Below, piece by piece: positions 26,880 to 37,856 of a DNA stretch of 64,000 nt (its first letter is position 1; each line of letters begins with the position of its first letter). The translations under genes and the position numbers were made by a program. Source of the DNA: Oryzias latipes (lineage: Eukaryota > Chordata > Actinopteri > Beloniformes > Adrianichthyidae); the NCBI RefSeq assembly GCF_002234675.1, contig NC_019864.2, forward strand, positions 15,951,582 through 16,015,581. Reading direction: 5' to 3'. The notes under the pieces are model-generated. The model was not told the origin of the DNA, did no database searches, and saw nothing but the letters and a program-made list of their open reading frames with translations.

Positions 26880-27640
26880 GTAAAGTTACCAGCAACTTCA
26901 TTAGGTACACCTTGCTGGTACTGGGTTGGACTCCTTTTTGCCTCCAGGACTGCCTCAATCCTTGGTGGCATTGACTCAACAAGATACTGGAAACATTTCT
27001 CAGAGAGTTTGGTCCATATTGACATGATGACATCACACAGCTGATGCAGATTTGTCAGCTCCTCTTCCATGATGTTAATCTCCCCTTCCACCACTTCCTA
27101 AATGTATTTCTATTGGGTTGAGATCTGGTAACTATGAAGGCCATTTGAGTCCAGTGAACTCATTATCATGTTCAAGAAACCAGTCTGAGATGATTCCAGC
27201 TTTATGACATGGCGTCTTATCCTGCTGGAAGTTGCCATCAGAAAATGGTACACTGTGGTCAGAAAGGGATGGACATGGTCAGCAACGACACTCAGGTAGG
27301 CTGTGGCGTTGGAACCATGCTCTACTGGTACTAAGGGGCCCAAAGTGTATCAATAAAATATCCCCCACACCACAACCACCAGTCTGAACCATTGATACTA
27401 GGCAGGATGGATCCATGCTTTTCATGTTGTTGCCAAATTGTGACCCTACCATCCGAATGTCACAGCAGAAATGGAGACTCATCAGACCAGACAACCTTTT
27501 TCCAATCTTCTATTGGAAAAACCAGCCTCCTGCTGGTCCTCTGCTGCTGTGGTCCATCTGCCTCAAGGATGGACATGTTGTGTGTTCAGAGACAACACGT
27601 CCAACCTAGCTTTTTGGGCCCCCTTTACTCATTTACTAAG
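26880..27640 (-). pseudogene. Tc1-like transposase relic
   Basis: On the minus strand, frame-broken segments read like a Tc1/mariner transposase: HVHPFLTTVYHFLM, then a stretch related to 'cqDNAPCHKA' and 'WPPQSPDLNPIE', then SIWTKLSEKCFQYLVESMPP near the C-terminus. The upstream part (27279-27600) has the DPSCLVSMVQTGGCGV block. Several frameshifts separate these, so it cannot make a working enzyme. The 3' end runs into tcattaggtacacct, usual for this family. Intact terminal repeats are not found. Confidence 0.85.
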
Positions 27641-27649
27641 TGAAAAGCA

Positions 27650-29760
27650 TTGCATTAAAAGAAGAAAATTGAATTTTCAGGTGCTAGTTTTTGTAGTTGT
27701 ATAATATATTCAATTTCTGTGGATGGAGCTGGTAGTTAGACTCCCCTACTGCTAAGCTGTGGCCTTAAAGACTAAACACCCACCTGGTCAGCTCAAAACA
27801 CTCCAAAAAACATTGCCTTACATAAATCTTTCTTTTTTTTTGGATTACTCACACAAGTATTTTGGGAGATTGATTCTCAGCCCTGATGGAACGAGTGAAA
27901 AATACATTCATTTAGTGGAATAGTTACAAAACAGCTATTGTCACATGGGAAAAGTATACATAAATATGCAATTTCTACAATTTGGACTACTCATGTTTAA
28001 GATCAAAAGAATGATTTTGATCAACCTATGATTTCACTTTTTGATGTTAGTTTTTAAAGTAATGACAAAACTAAGATAGTTTGCTAGGTTATTATTTTTC
28101 CTTTGTGTTTATTAATGTCCCTCTCAGCCAGTAAAGTTCAGTATGCAAAAAACAAAACAATAAAACAAAAACACTGTATTTGTAGATTGTTGCAGCTGCT
28201 AACATATGGAAAATGTTAGCACCCAGACTGTTAGCACTCCGGCACAGATCCATGTGGATGTCTGAAGAATGTGCAGCAGGTTTGCCACCTACAGCTGTGG
28301 GATGAGCAGACAAGACCAGTTTTACCCCCAGCTCCACAGCCAAGCATTACTGTGGACCAACTCAATTGCTCTTTAAAGGGAGCACCACATAATTTTTCCT
28401 CTTATTGATCACTATATTCTTTTTTTTCTTTTTTTCGGCCAAGTGTTTTTCAAAACTAGAACATTGTACTACAATTTACCCTTTTTTTTATATTTTCCCT
28501 AAGTTTTAGTGTAAAATATTCCACCTTTCTTTCCAAAATTTGTCTTCCGTTTTGTTCTTTTGTAAATTGGGGATTTTATTCCCTCATAAATTAAGAACTT
28601 TTTCTAGTATTTTCAAATTAAACAACTATAAAGTTGTGAAAATGATCAGTTTTTAAGCCTGGATTTAATTGACATGGATGCGCTCTAAAGATGCAACAGT
28701 GCAAAGCTACTGTGATAGCCAAAGTTTCATCAAAATACAATACATTTTTACATATAAATGAATTTGACTATTTTGCTTCATTTATTGAGATATACTTTGT
28801 CTGATATTGATTGCACTGGTTCAAAAATATGAAAGATATATGGAAGTTTGTTTTTTTCTGTTTTAGAACTTACAGAGGACTTTTTTCTCGTGTTAGCTCC
28901 AGCTGCAAACTGTCACAGAAGTACAAGCATGAATATTCTAGCACTGACATAAATATTTCACTCTTTCAATGAGATGTGGGGATAAGACAGGAGACAGAGA
29001 GTATTGGATTACACCGGAGGCTCACAGGAATTAAGAGAGACGAGATGAGAACAAGGAGCAGGCCTGTTTCATGTTGACAAGAAGAAGAGTGGTGGCGAAG
29101 GCTAAATTTCTGACCTGCGGCGGGCAGTGAATATATTCCTGCAGGGTTTTTTTTCTATGTCCATTTCCTGTTTGAATCTTCCCATGCGACTTACCTTTTA
29201 TGGTGAGGCACCCCTGCTATTTGTCCTCTGATGATCCCGCATGTCTCACGCTCCAACTTGGCACTGATACCCACAAACCCATCTGCACAAACACAGACGG
29301 GGGCTAAAGGGGTTTATGTTTAACTTTCCCTAAATATTTCATGATTTGAAGACAAATACTCTAATGTTCATCATCTACTGTTTTTCTGTAATAAAATATG
29401 TCAACGTGTTATCAGGTGCACACCCCAGAACCCCTATTATGTGGCAATACTTGTGTGACAGTTAAGTAAACAGCATTTGCTTGTTTACTAAATGTTTTCT
29501 GACAAAGTAATGAGACGGATTCATTCAGCCAGAAATTTAATAACGGAAAATAACCACTCTAAGGTAAAATAATCATTCCCACTGCGCACGCATGCTACCT
29601 GATCTGGATGTTGAGTGAGATGTCACAGGTTCGCACAAGCATAAAGCACATATCTTTTCACTATAAACTAAATTAGCAGCAAAAAGTTGGAGAGTGCCGC
29701 GCCAATTCCCCATCATCCATGTCTATCTGCCTGCAGATTGCACAGCTGTTTGATGGAGTT
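27650..29760. other. gene-free stretch before lrrc10b 3' end
   Basis: AT-rich DNA without a supportable exon. It may include the lrrc10b 3'UTR (minus strand) close to 29760, but no clear polyadenylation signal could be chosen. Confidence 0.45.
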
Positions 29761-29761
29761 C

Positions 29762-30979
29762 TCATGCCCCTTCATCCTGCCTTCCTCGATCCTGCTGCTC
29801 CTCCTCCTCCTCCTCCTCCTCCTCTTCCTCATACTCATAGTCTAAATCTGCCCTCTCGTACTCCAGCCCCTCTCCTTCATAATCTAATCCCTCTCCTTCA
29901 CATATCAGCTCCTCCGTCTCATATTCAACCATCTCTTCGTCATATTCCAGATTAGTTCCGTCAAAGTCTGTGGCTGGAGGCTTTGAGCTGATTCCCTGCT
30001 CTTCCTCCTTCACATCTGTATCTTCAATGGTCACCACAGCTCCGTTCAATGCTGCTTTTGAGTTGCTGTTTTTCAAGATGCCATGAATGACTGGCTCCTC
30101 CTCAGCCTCAGCTTCAGCCTGAGCTTCTGCCTCTGCCTCTTCCTCTGCAGCCTTTCGTCTCTCCTTCCTGGCCTCACGGATCTCCATGAACTCTGCTGCT
30201 CCTTCACCGACCACAATCACCTCCTCTCCTACTTTAGGAGGTGCAGTGATTGGGTTGTGGTCGTAGGAGAATAGGTGCAGGGACTTAAGGCGCTTCAGGC
30301 TGGGCAATTCTGTGAGTTTGTTACGGTCCATGTCCAGGATCTCCAAGCCCTCCATACGTAGCAGGACAGTTGGGAAGGTTTCAAAGCGATTTCCATACAG
30401 CCACAATCCTGTCAAAGCCTCCATGCGACACAGGTCAGAAGGCAGCGCTTTTAGCCGGTTGTCTCCCATTTGCAGAGACTTGAGATGGGGCAGATCATAG
30501 AGCTCCTTTGGAAACATCTGGAAGTAGTTACTCTCCATCCACAAGCATCTGAGATTCTGCAGGTTCTTCACCTCAGGGGGAAGGCTCATTAGTCGATTGC
30601 TGCCCAGGTAGAGACGGGTGAGGTTGGTGAGCTGACACACCGGCAAAGGGACGTCTTCAATCTTGTTAAAGTCGAGGGCAAGTATCCGCAGATCCTGCAG
30701 CTGGGTGATTCTCTCTGGCAAAGTACGTAGACTATTCCCACAAACGTAAAGTTTCTCTAAGTACAGCAGATCATAAACACGCAAAGGTAAGCGCTTAAAT
30801 TTACGGTAGCTCAAGTCAAGTACGGGATCCCCACTCTCCAACAACTCCTCCACCCCAAGTGGGAGCTCAACGTCATCCTTTTCCTCCTCCTCTTCTTTTT
30901 TCTTCCTGTCTGCTTCCTCACCATCAACAGCCCCGTCTTCCTCCTCTTCGCCCTCATCCTTCCTGGAGGAGTTGCCCAT
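29762..30979 (-). CDS. lrrc10b: leucine-rich repeat-containing protein 10B (single exon)
   Basis: A 405-residue open frame with no intron. After an acidic/basic N-terminal segment (residues 1-45) come about nine leucine-rich repeats of about 23 residues (50-260), with units such as LRILALDFNKIEDVPLPVC, LTRLYLGSNRLMSLPPEV and LTGLWLYGNRFETFPTVL, ending FSYDHNPITAPP and VVGEGAAEFM. These match vertebrate LRRC10B closely, including the LALDFNK, MGDNRL and LWLYGNRF blocks. Human LRRC10B is about 290 residues; the excess here is a strongly acidic tail (about 265-405) with short repeats of the EGEGLDYE type and a run of glutamates. Function is poorly known; the related LRRC10 acts in heart muscle. 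The protein begins MGNSS, but residue 6 is Arg, so N-myristoylation is doubtful. It lies opposite in strand to syt7 and fads2, as expected from the conserved neighbourhood. Confidence 0.95.
   Translation of the reverse strand: MGNSSRKDEGEEEEDGAVDGEEADRKKKEEEEEKDDVELPLGVEELLESGDPVLDLSYRKFKRLPLRVYDLLYLEKLYVCGNSLRTLPERITQLQDLRILALDFNKIEDVPLPVCQLTNLTRLYLGSNRLMSLPPEVKNLQNLRCLWMESNYFQMFPKELYDLPHLKSLQMGDNRLKALPSDLCRMEALTGLWLYGNRFETFPTVLLRMEGLEILDMDRNKLTELPSLKRLKSLHLFSYDHNPITAPPKVGEEVIVVGEGAAEFMEIREARKERRKAAEEEAEAEAQAEAEAEEEPVIHGILKNSNSKAALNGAVVTIEDTDVKEEEQGISSKPPATDFDGTNLEYDEEMVEYETEELICEGEGLDYEGEGLEYERADLDYEYEEEEEEEEEEEQQDRGRQDEGA
29797..29830. repeat. (CCT)n triplet run inside lrrc10b
   Basis: About ten CCT units on the + strand read as a glutamate run near the lrrc10b C-terminus on the minus strand. 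As a pure polypurine/polypyrimidine tract it is prone to length change; changes would stay in frame. Confidence 0.85.
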
Positions 30980-30994
30980 GCTGTGCCAAGCAGT

Positions 30995-31018
30995 CCCTGA
31001 CTCTGAGATGAGTCAGGG
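30995..31018. promoter_or_regulatory. inverted repeat in lrrc10b 5' leader
   Basis: ccctgactc (30995-31003) and gagtcaggg (31010-31018) are perfect complements around a 6-base loop, 16 bases before the lrrc10b start. In RNA this could be a 9-bp hairpin next to the start codon; in DNA the right arm carries an AP-1 word (tgagtca 31009-31015). Confidence 0.5.
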
Positions 31019-31479
31019 CAGAGTCATTTGATGAAGCTGCTTCTAAGTTAACCCTCAGCCTGACAGCCAATGCTGCTTTGCAGCTGAGCCCAGAAACTGC
31101 AAATGTTGAGCTCCACACCAATCAAGAGTCCTGCAATCATCTTCATCAGTTTCGTTACTGTTCAAAAAAACAAACATGGAAGTAAGAACAATTATGATAG
31201 CTTAAACTGTACTAAAAAAACAAAACAAAACAGAAAACACAAAAAGTGCTTTAAATTAGTTTAACAATGCTTACCTTTGACTTTCTTTAAGTTTAAAAAA
31301 ATGCTTTGAAGTTACAGTATCACATGATCCATCCAGACCAAAAAGTAGAAAAAGTGTCACCTTAGGAAACAAAACTGTCATGTCACAGCTCCCCGTCCTC
31401 GCCCTCTGTTGTCTGTGGGTAAACCCAGTGATGTGTGCGGGGCTGAGGGAAAGGACAGGGAACGAAAAGTTAATAGAAG

Positions 31480-31740
31480 TTAATACAGCATGAGGCATCA
31501 GAAGACGAGGTCTCGCGCAGTTCTAATCCAAAAGGAGTTGCTCGTCGGAAAATTGCACTGTTGACTGATGGACTCTGCCCCTCATATTTTGGCCGCTTTT
31601 CCGCCATCAGCCCGAAGGTTTTCATCCGCCTGATGCGTCCCATCCTCGTAACCGGAGCAAAGGGACACGCACGTCACATGGCCAGAGCGCACGAGCGCGC
31701 TCTGGCGCGTGGAAGAGACGCAACGTGAAAAGAAAGTAAA
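31480..31740 (-). promoter_or_regulatory. GC/CpG-rich probable lrrc10b promoter
   Basis: CpG density rises clearly against the AT-rich surroundings. It includes cacgtcacatgg (CRE/E-box-like) and a 9-bp inverted repeat ccagagcgc/gcgctctgg at 31682-31690 and 31697-31705. Position upstream of lrrc10b suggests its promoter; no TSS can be set. Confidence 0.4.
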
Positions 31741-32137
31741 CTTTGTCGTCACCCTGTTCATCTTAAGAATCCTAGGTTACCATTGAGTTTTTTTTAAATA
31801 AATCTGCTGCATCATTGCATTTATAGTTTATTATAATGAGGCAAAAAAAAGCTAATTGTCACCATTTTTGCAAGTTGTAGAAAAGAGATGTCTGTAATGT
31901 TCACCACATCATAGATTCACTTCAACTGTAAGAGACAGATGAAAAAAGAATCCAGGAAATTAAACATTTTAAAATAATTTGTTTGTATAATGTTGCAAAA
32001 AACCAGGTATTTATTACCAACAAATAAGCATAACTCTGTCCTTGTTACTTCTTCTTTGAGAAGCTCTTCTGCCAATGCTCACCAATGACTTGATTGTACA
32101 ACAGTGAACCAATCTGCAATAAACAAGCATAAATACC

Positions 32138-32169
<32 letters not shown>
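32138..32169. repeat. poly-C plus (CA)n microsatellite
   Basis: A run of about 17 C followed by about seven CA units. Simple sequence, likely variable in length. Confidence 0.9.
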
Positions 32170-32171
<2 letters not shown>

Positions 32172-33310
32172 AGTCTAAAGGTAGTGGTTGCGCACAGATG
32201 ATGCAGGGCCGAAATAGTAAACATGTTAGACTTGAACAGGTTCAATGTGTGATTCAACTAAATTTTTGGTAAAAAATAGAAAACTGCCCTTATGACTAAT
32301 ACATTTTGTTAGTGTGTTACATTTAGCAGCATTTGAAAATCCGCTTCTTTGCCTCTGGCCTCTCCCTTTAGGGCTGCTGCAGTGAATCCTCCAACTCCTT
32401 TAAGTTTAGTAGTTTGGAAATGTGGAGAGTTTTCTAAAAGACCTGAGATCCAGTTTTGCTTTGATACCATTCTGGGTATCAATTGTGATTATTTCATAAG
32501 TATTTGAAAAATAAAACAGCTAAGCTTGTTTAAGAGGTTATCCCTGGCTCCAACCACCAGATTTTTTGTGTGATTTGAAAAAATGCAAGTTCAAATCTTA
32601 TGACAGCTTTCAGTCTGTATATGTCCATTTTATAGATTTGTCTTGCACAAAATTGCTTAAGATATTCTCTTTGAGATTTATTCTTGAGGTATAAATAATT
32701 TTATAGTTGTCACAGCAGATTCTTTGCAGAGCAATCATCTCATACAGATGCTTTTTTTTTCTATGGTTGTGCTGACCCTGGAAATAGCAAGTAGGAATAG
32801 GTCACGGGAACCGTGGGCATAGACCTCTAAGCTCCCACTGGGTCATGAAATTAAACAAATAAAGTAAAAGTAGTTTAGAAATTGCCCTATAAATAAGAGC
32901 ATAACGTTAATAAATTATACAACCTTTTAGAACAAACACAGTCAGCAGTAATGATTTAGAATCAGTACAAAACCCCACAGCTCTGTGATAAGATAATTTT
33001 AAGTTTATGAGAATATTTTGTGGAAGTACGAGCGAATAAAGGAGATTTCTAAAGCTTAGGGATAACAAGACAAATATATAATGTGATTCTTAAATACATG
33101 ATTAGTGATGTACACTTATTTTACTGTGGGAAATGACTCTTTCAGTACAGAGTACAAAATGAAGAAGGAAAAACAAGATTCTGTTGAAAAAAGTATGACT
33201 TCCCATTTAAATGTCCATCTTAGCTACAATCAAATGAAAAAGTGTTTACTTTGCTTACCAAACATGGCAATTAGAAACAACAGTTGGAAAGTGATCAAGT
33301 GTGAATGTCA

Positions 33311-33558
33311 CAAAATCATAAAATCACAAGAGAAAAACCTCAGGTCACTGATGTCAGATGTCTCACCACAGAGTCAGCGACAAATGAGAACATCATCTCT
33401 GTCCTGAAATGACCACAGCTGATCATCTCCTCAAACACCTCCGAGGTCCCAGATTTAGAAAACCAATTCATCCCACATTTTTGTGACTTTCAGATGAAAT
33501 ATTAGAAGCAGTTAAAGTATCGATTACTATGCAGGGTTTTATCGAGGTGTCTGTCTGT
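33311..33558 (+). repeat. left arm of a near-identical inverted repeat
   Basis: Bases 33311-33530 match the reverse complement of 36071-36290 at 218 of 220 positions. Homology resumes at 33531-33558 after a 16-bp gap, with two further mismatches. No coding sense. See the right arm. Confidence 0.95.
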
Positions 33559-36026
33559 CAGTTTTTTTCAAACTGTCACAAAACACAGTTTGAAAAGAAC
33601 TGTGCACCTATAACTGTAAATAATGAGAATTCCTATTTTTGATACCTCTTCAGATCTGACAATGCTTTTTTTGGAGTTTCAGACGGATGATAAAAGTCTG
33701 AAAAATAATTTCATAAAATGTATGAGGTCACCTTTAGCAATTGCGTTATTGAACATTCCTGACATTTCTAACAACATTTGTTGTCTGCAGTACACAACTA
33801 AAACTATGGATAGTTTTTTTAATTCATGTTTATTAAATCCTGTTAAGATCTAACCAGCTACAAAAGGTGTACATAAAAAATAATAATCCATGAAATAAAT
33901 GCCCCTGTCTGAAAGTCCTTTGATTACTTAGCTAGCTACTTAGAAGTTTGTTGATAAGAAATTTGAACATATTGATATTCCTTTGGATGGTAAATTATTA
34001 ATAACAGCTGATGCTGTGGTGTGGACCACAGCAGTGATTTAATCATAAAATACATGTCTTTTGAGCATGCCAATCAGAATCAGAATCAGAATCTTTTATT
34101 ATCATTCTGCAGTGCACAATGAAATTTTTTCCAGCAACTCTTTTCCAACAATATAAAAAGGTAGAATAAAATAAAATAAAGGATAAGGAGCTATATAAGA
34201 CATAAATACTGTACAGTTAGAGTGGGGTGAATATTGCACATATGAGTGGGTATTCCACACATAGAATGAATATTGCACACACGGCATGAATATTGCGTAA
34301 AGTGCTTTGGATGAACAAGAGGAGTCCTTTTTTTTGTATTAATCAACTTTAATTCCAAAACACTTAATCATTTTCGTTGTCACCCACATTCATTTTTCAG
34401 TATGTATTCGTCCCTGTATCTTTATGCCTCCAACACTTTTACAGCTGCCTCTTTTACCACCCTTTCATAATTCTGAAATCCTCTTTTTATTACTAGCCTC
34501 TACTACAATTTCTTTTTTATTCTTCAGAATAGGAGGAATGCAGCTTCTCAGTGATCTGTTTGTTTCCCCTCTGTCCTCTTGCTTCTCTTTTTAAAGCTGT
34601 TCAGCACTGCAGTGTTTTCATGGCTGCATTTGTTTTTTTTGTTTTTGTCAGAAGTTCACGGCATTTTTAGTTTTGTGTGAAAAACAAAAATACCAACTCA
34701 AAAGTAGAAAGACATTTGCCCTCTTAGAAACCCTTTGTTGCAAAAAATGATCAGTATTCTTGTTGAAAAACAATAGTTATAATAACTACATTAGATTTCT
34801 ATTGATTTAAACACTGTGTTAATTATTTCACTTTCTCATTGCTCTTTACTCGTGGCTCATCTATTTATACCAATTAAAATGAACTCTGTAATTATTTTGG
34901 AAAAATCGACTTCAGTGTACGTGGTAAGAAACAGCAGTCAAAACGAGACAGTTCACACATTTCTCCAAGTCAAATTAATTCCCAATTTTCTTTCATTGTT
35001 GTGTGTATTTTTTCTGTCTACATTGACACACATACATGCTATTTTTAAACCTAAAAAAGGAAACGGAGGCAAAAGGTGTAAGAATCAACGTCAAACTAAG
35101 ATCAAATGTATCCTTTTTAGATTTATTACAGGTAAAACACAAAAATTGTGTTTAAAAGAAAATACATATTCCCTGGAACTACATGGTGTTCTGGTGGCCA
35201 CTATTGTCTCACTACAACCTAAAGATCCAGTTTCAAGTCCTGCATGACAAGTTCCATTCTGTGCAGACGTATCATGTTCTTTTGGCATAGCTGCTGATTC
35301 CAAATTGCACTTAAAGTGACTAACAGGTTGAGTTGCATCGGCAGCTGTGAGTAGTTAGTCTCTTTGTGACCTTGTCATAGATTTGTGATTTGTTCAGCCT
35401 GTAGCCTGCCCTTTCTGCTGACAGCACTGATAGACCTCCTGTATCTGAAAAAGAATGGAGGTTTCCTGGAAGACCATAAATGTCCACAATATAGACTCAG
35501 AATTTCAATTTCTCAGTTTCAAAAGCTTTACCTCTTGATGAGTTTAATTTTTTACTATCACAATACAGGTACTTATTTTACTTAAGTATGTTTAGAACTA
35601 TTTGTTTACTTGTTATTAAAGTTAGACATGGGTTAGGTTATTATATTCACTGAAGCTGTATTTTTCTAAATGAGAAAAATGAGAATTTTTACCCTGTAAA
35701 TATAATATTAAAAAAAACACCCATTTCTTAAATGTAGATGAGAAACAGGCCATTTTTTATTTACTTCTCATGAAAATCAGTTTTCATTCCTGACTTATAC
35801 CTAAAGACAGTTGCAGTTGGGCTCCCGAATGCTGTAAAGCATGGAAATGCTGCGAGGTCAGATGAGCTTCGCCTCTGTCAGCCTGATGAGCAATGGCAGC
35901 AGAAATGGACAAACAGGGGGACAGGCTCCGTTGAAGATAATCATCTTTGAAATGCAGAGGACCAAAACAGCTGATTTGCACATCGTGCATCTCACTCAAA
36001 TGACCCGAATGACCTGTAAAAAGGGA
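33559..36026. other. spacer between inverted arms
   Basis: About 2.5 kb of AT-rich DNA. A dispersed teleost repeat lies at 34075-34310 (three cagaat units, then ttttattatcattctgcagt). Open frames up to 143 codons (34816-35247, +) have low-complexity, non-protein-like content. A slightly more ordered frame begins at 35841 (+) but shows no recognisable domain. Confidence 0.5.
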
Positions 36027-36290
36027 ACGGACAGACACCTCAATAAAACCCTGCAAATCTATTAGCTTTAATAGTAATCGACACTTTAACTGTTTCTAAT
36101 ATTTCATCTGAAAGTCACAAAAATGTGGGATGAATTGGTTTTCTAAATCTGGGACCTCGGAGGTGTTTGAGGAGATGATCAGCTGTGGTCATTTCAGGAC
36201 AGAGATGATGTTCTCATTTGTCGCTGACTCTGTGGTGAGACATCTGACATCAGTGACCTGAGGTTTTTCTCTTGTGATTTTATGATTTTG
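36027..36290 (-). repeat. right arm of the inverted repeat
   Basis: Reverse-complement partner of 33311-33558. The 220-bp outer part has no gaps and two mismatches; a 16-bp insertion then separates an inner 28-bp part. The outer flanks do not give an obvious target-site duplication (gaatgtca left, ttttgcat right). Confidence 0.95.
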
Positions 36291-36449
36291 TTTTGCATTC
36301 TTTGCATTCAGGCTGCGGTAAACTCGCTGTGGCGTATTTGCATTCCTCAAATACCTGCATGTGTGTCTTGGCTGGTGCTGAGTCCAGACTATACAACATA
36401 ACAACATCACTTTATTAATTTTCTTAATTGCTGCAAAGAAAAAAAAATG

Positions 36450-37075
36450 AATTAAAGTCCCACTACGTCAACATCTGTTGATGCATTTAAAATCATCCCC
36501 AGTGGTCTTTTAATTATGATTATGCCATTTTTAGACAAAATCCAAAAACCTGTCATTTTCTAGATAGTAGTTTCTGCAGAGCAGCAAGACTTTAGTAGAA
36601 TTTTGCCTCTGAGTTGTGGGCAGGACTGTTGGCAGTAAGCCTCCCCCCAATTCCCATCACCCATCTTTTTGTCTCCTGCTAATTTTCAGCCCCTCACAAC
36701 TCCAACCTAACATTACAGGTGCAACAAAAATGGCAAGTAATACTGGAGTTATCCAGCCGTACAGTTTTGAGCCATATGTCAGCTCGAATGAGGAAAACGA
36801 AGATGTGCATGGATCTATTTGTCTACAATTTGAATGGAGCAGAGCAGGAAACCTGTGGTCCCCTGACTGTAAAGCCCATTGGTCACTGTTACAAGATTTT
36901 TCAAACACATTTTTCCGTCTGCTCCCGATCCACAACGATTTAATAGAAAAGAAAATACTCAGAAATACAATTGTAATCTTAATTTTCTTTATATATGTCC
37001 TCCATTCTGACCAAAATGCCACAAGAACTTGTTAAAAACACCAAAAAAACTATTTTCATCAGGTATTTGATGTTT
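36450..37075 (+). repeat. degenerate repeat copy B with coding-like fragment
   Basis: Homologous to 21079-21650. The open part starts near 36730 and reads MASNTGVIQPYSFEPYVSSN, like short N-terminal exons found in teleost transposon families that carry a P2X7-tail-like protein; that family link is my inference. No partner exon or transposase is seen, so it is a relic. Confidence 0.6.
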
Positions 37076-37341
37076 GAGAAAAGGAACTCATTTGCGCCAT
37101 CTGCTGGAGGATGCGCGACATGCACAGCAGGTCGCCGCTGCTGATCTGCCCACGCACAAATGCATCCATTTAGCATTTTCGTGGAAACGATCAGAACTCC
37201 AGGATCGGGTCCATAGGTGACACCACGTCCTCCAGATAAGTCATTTCCGCGTTGATTTCCGTAACGGCCCCACAAACATTCACATCCTCCCTCCACCTAT
37301 GTGGCACATGTGACCACCGGTCCAAACTGTAGGACCGCTAC

Positions 37342-37385
37342 GCTCCGATTGGCCAGGAAGTCTCGAATGATCTGCTCGAAGTTCG
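37342..37385 (+). promoter_or_regulatory. fads2 copy 1 proximal promoter block (CCAAT/NF-Y)
   Basis: Contains ccgattggcc (inverted CCAAT box) then tctcgaatgatctgctcgaa. The same block stands before all three fads2 copies (44616-44660, 51414-51455). NF-Y acting with SREBP-1 is the established mode of fads2 control in vertebrates, so NF-Y binding is expected; I cannot point to a certain SRE. Just upstream, tgtgaccaccggtccaaa is shared with copy 2 only. Confidence 0.7.
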
Positions 37386-37545
37386 CCCTGCCGGTGATGG
37401 TGAAGGAGAGAGAACCCCTCCTATCAGGGAGGACAATGAGAGGATGGTTTATATGATGCTTGCCAGGCTATTTGAACGAATCTGCATTGAACGGAGTCTG
37501 CTGATGCGACTGGAGCCTGGAGACAACAGCCAGGATCTGGGTTTT
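37386..37545 (+). other. fads2: fads2 copy 1, 5' noncoding exon (start unknown)
   Basis: The stretch after the promoter block ends at a strong donor (ttttGTAAGTTAG, GT at 37546). Copies 2 and 3 have equivalent donors at matching places. The exon starts somewhere in this interval. A fitting acceptor before the coding exon is catccag, ending at 37793. Confidence 0.55.
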
Positions 37546-37856
37546 GTAAGTTAGAAACCTAAACGGTTTTGACTGTAGAAAAAAATTGCACGTTTTTTGT
37601 TTTTGTTTTTCTTCTTTCTTTTATTTCAAAAGAACAATTTCTTGCTGTTCTTCCCAGGTCATAATATTTATTTCTAACATAATCTTGTGTGATTTCATCA
37701 TCACTTATTGATAAATATGTCTATTTGAATAACCTCTCCTGTTGCTTGTGCTGCTCTCTGCATTCTTTATGAAGACCGTCTCTTTGCATCCAGGTGTGAA
37801 GCTTTCTAGCAGACTGTTCCGTTAGCTGGTTTAAGTCAGAAGCAGCAGCAGAGAGG

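Noticed and set aside
34816-35247. 143-codon open frame between the inverted arms
   Set aside because: Composition is AT-driven, with no domain resemblance, no good start context and no splice context.
35784-36065. Overlapping open frames on both strands next to the right arm
   Set aside because: Neither resembles a known family, and both run into the repeat arm. Kept only as part of the spacer.
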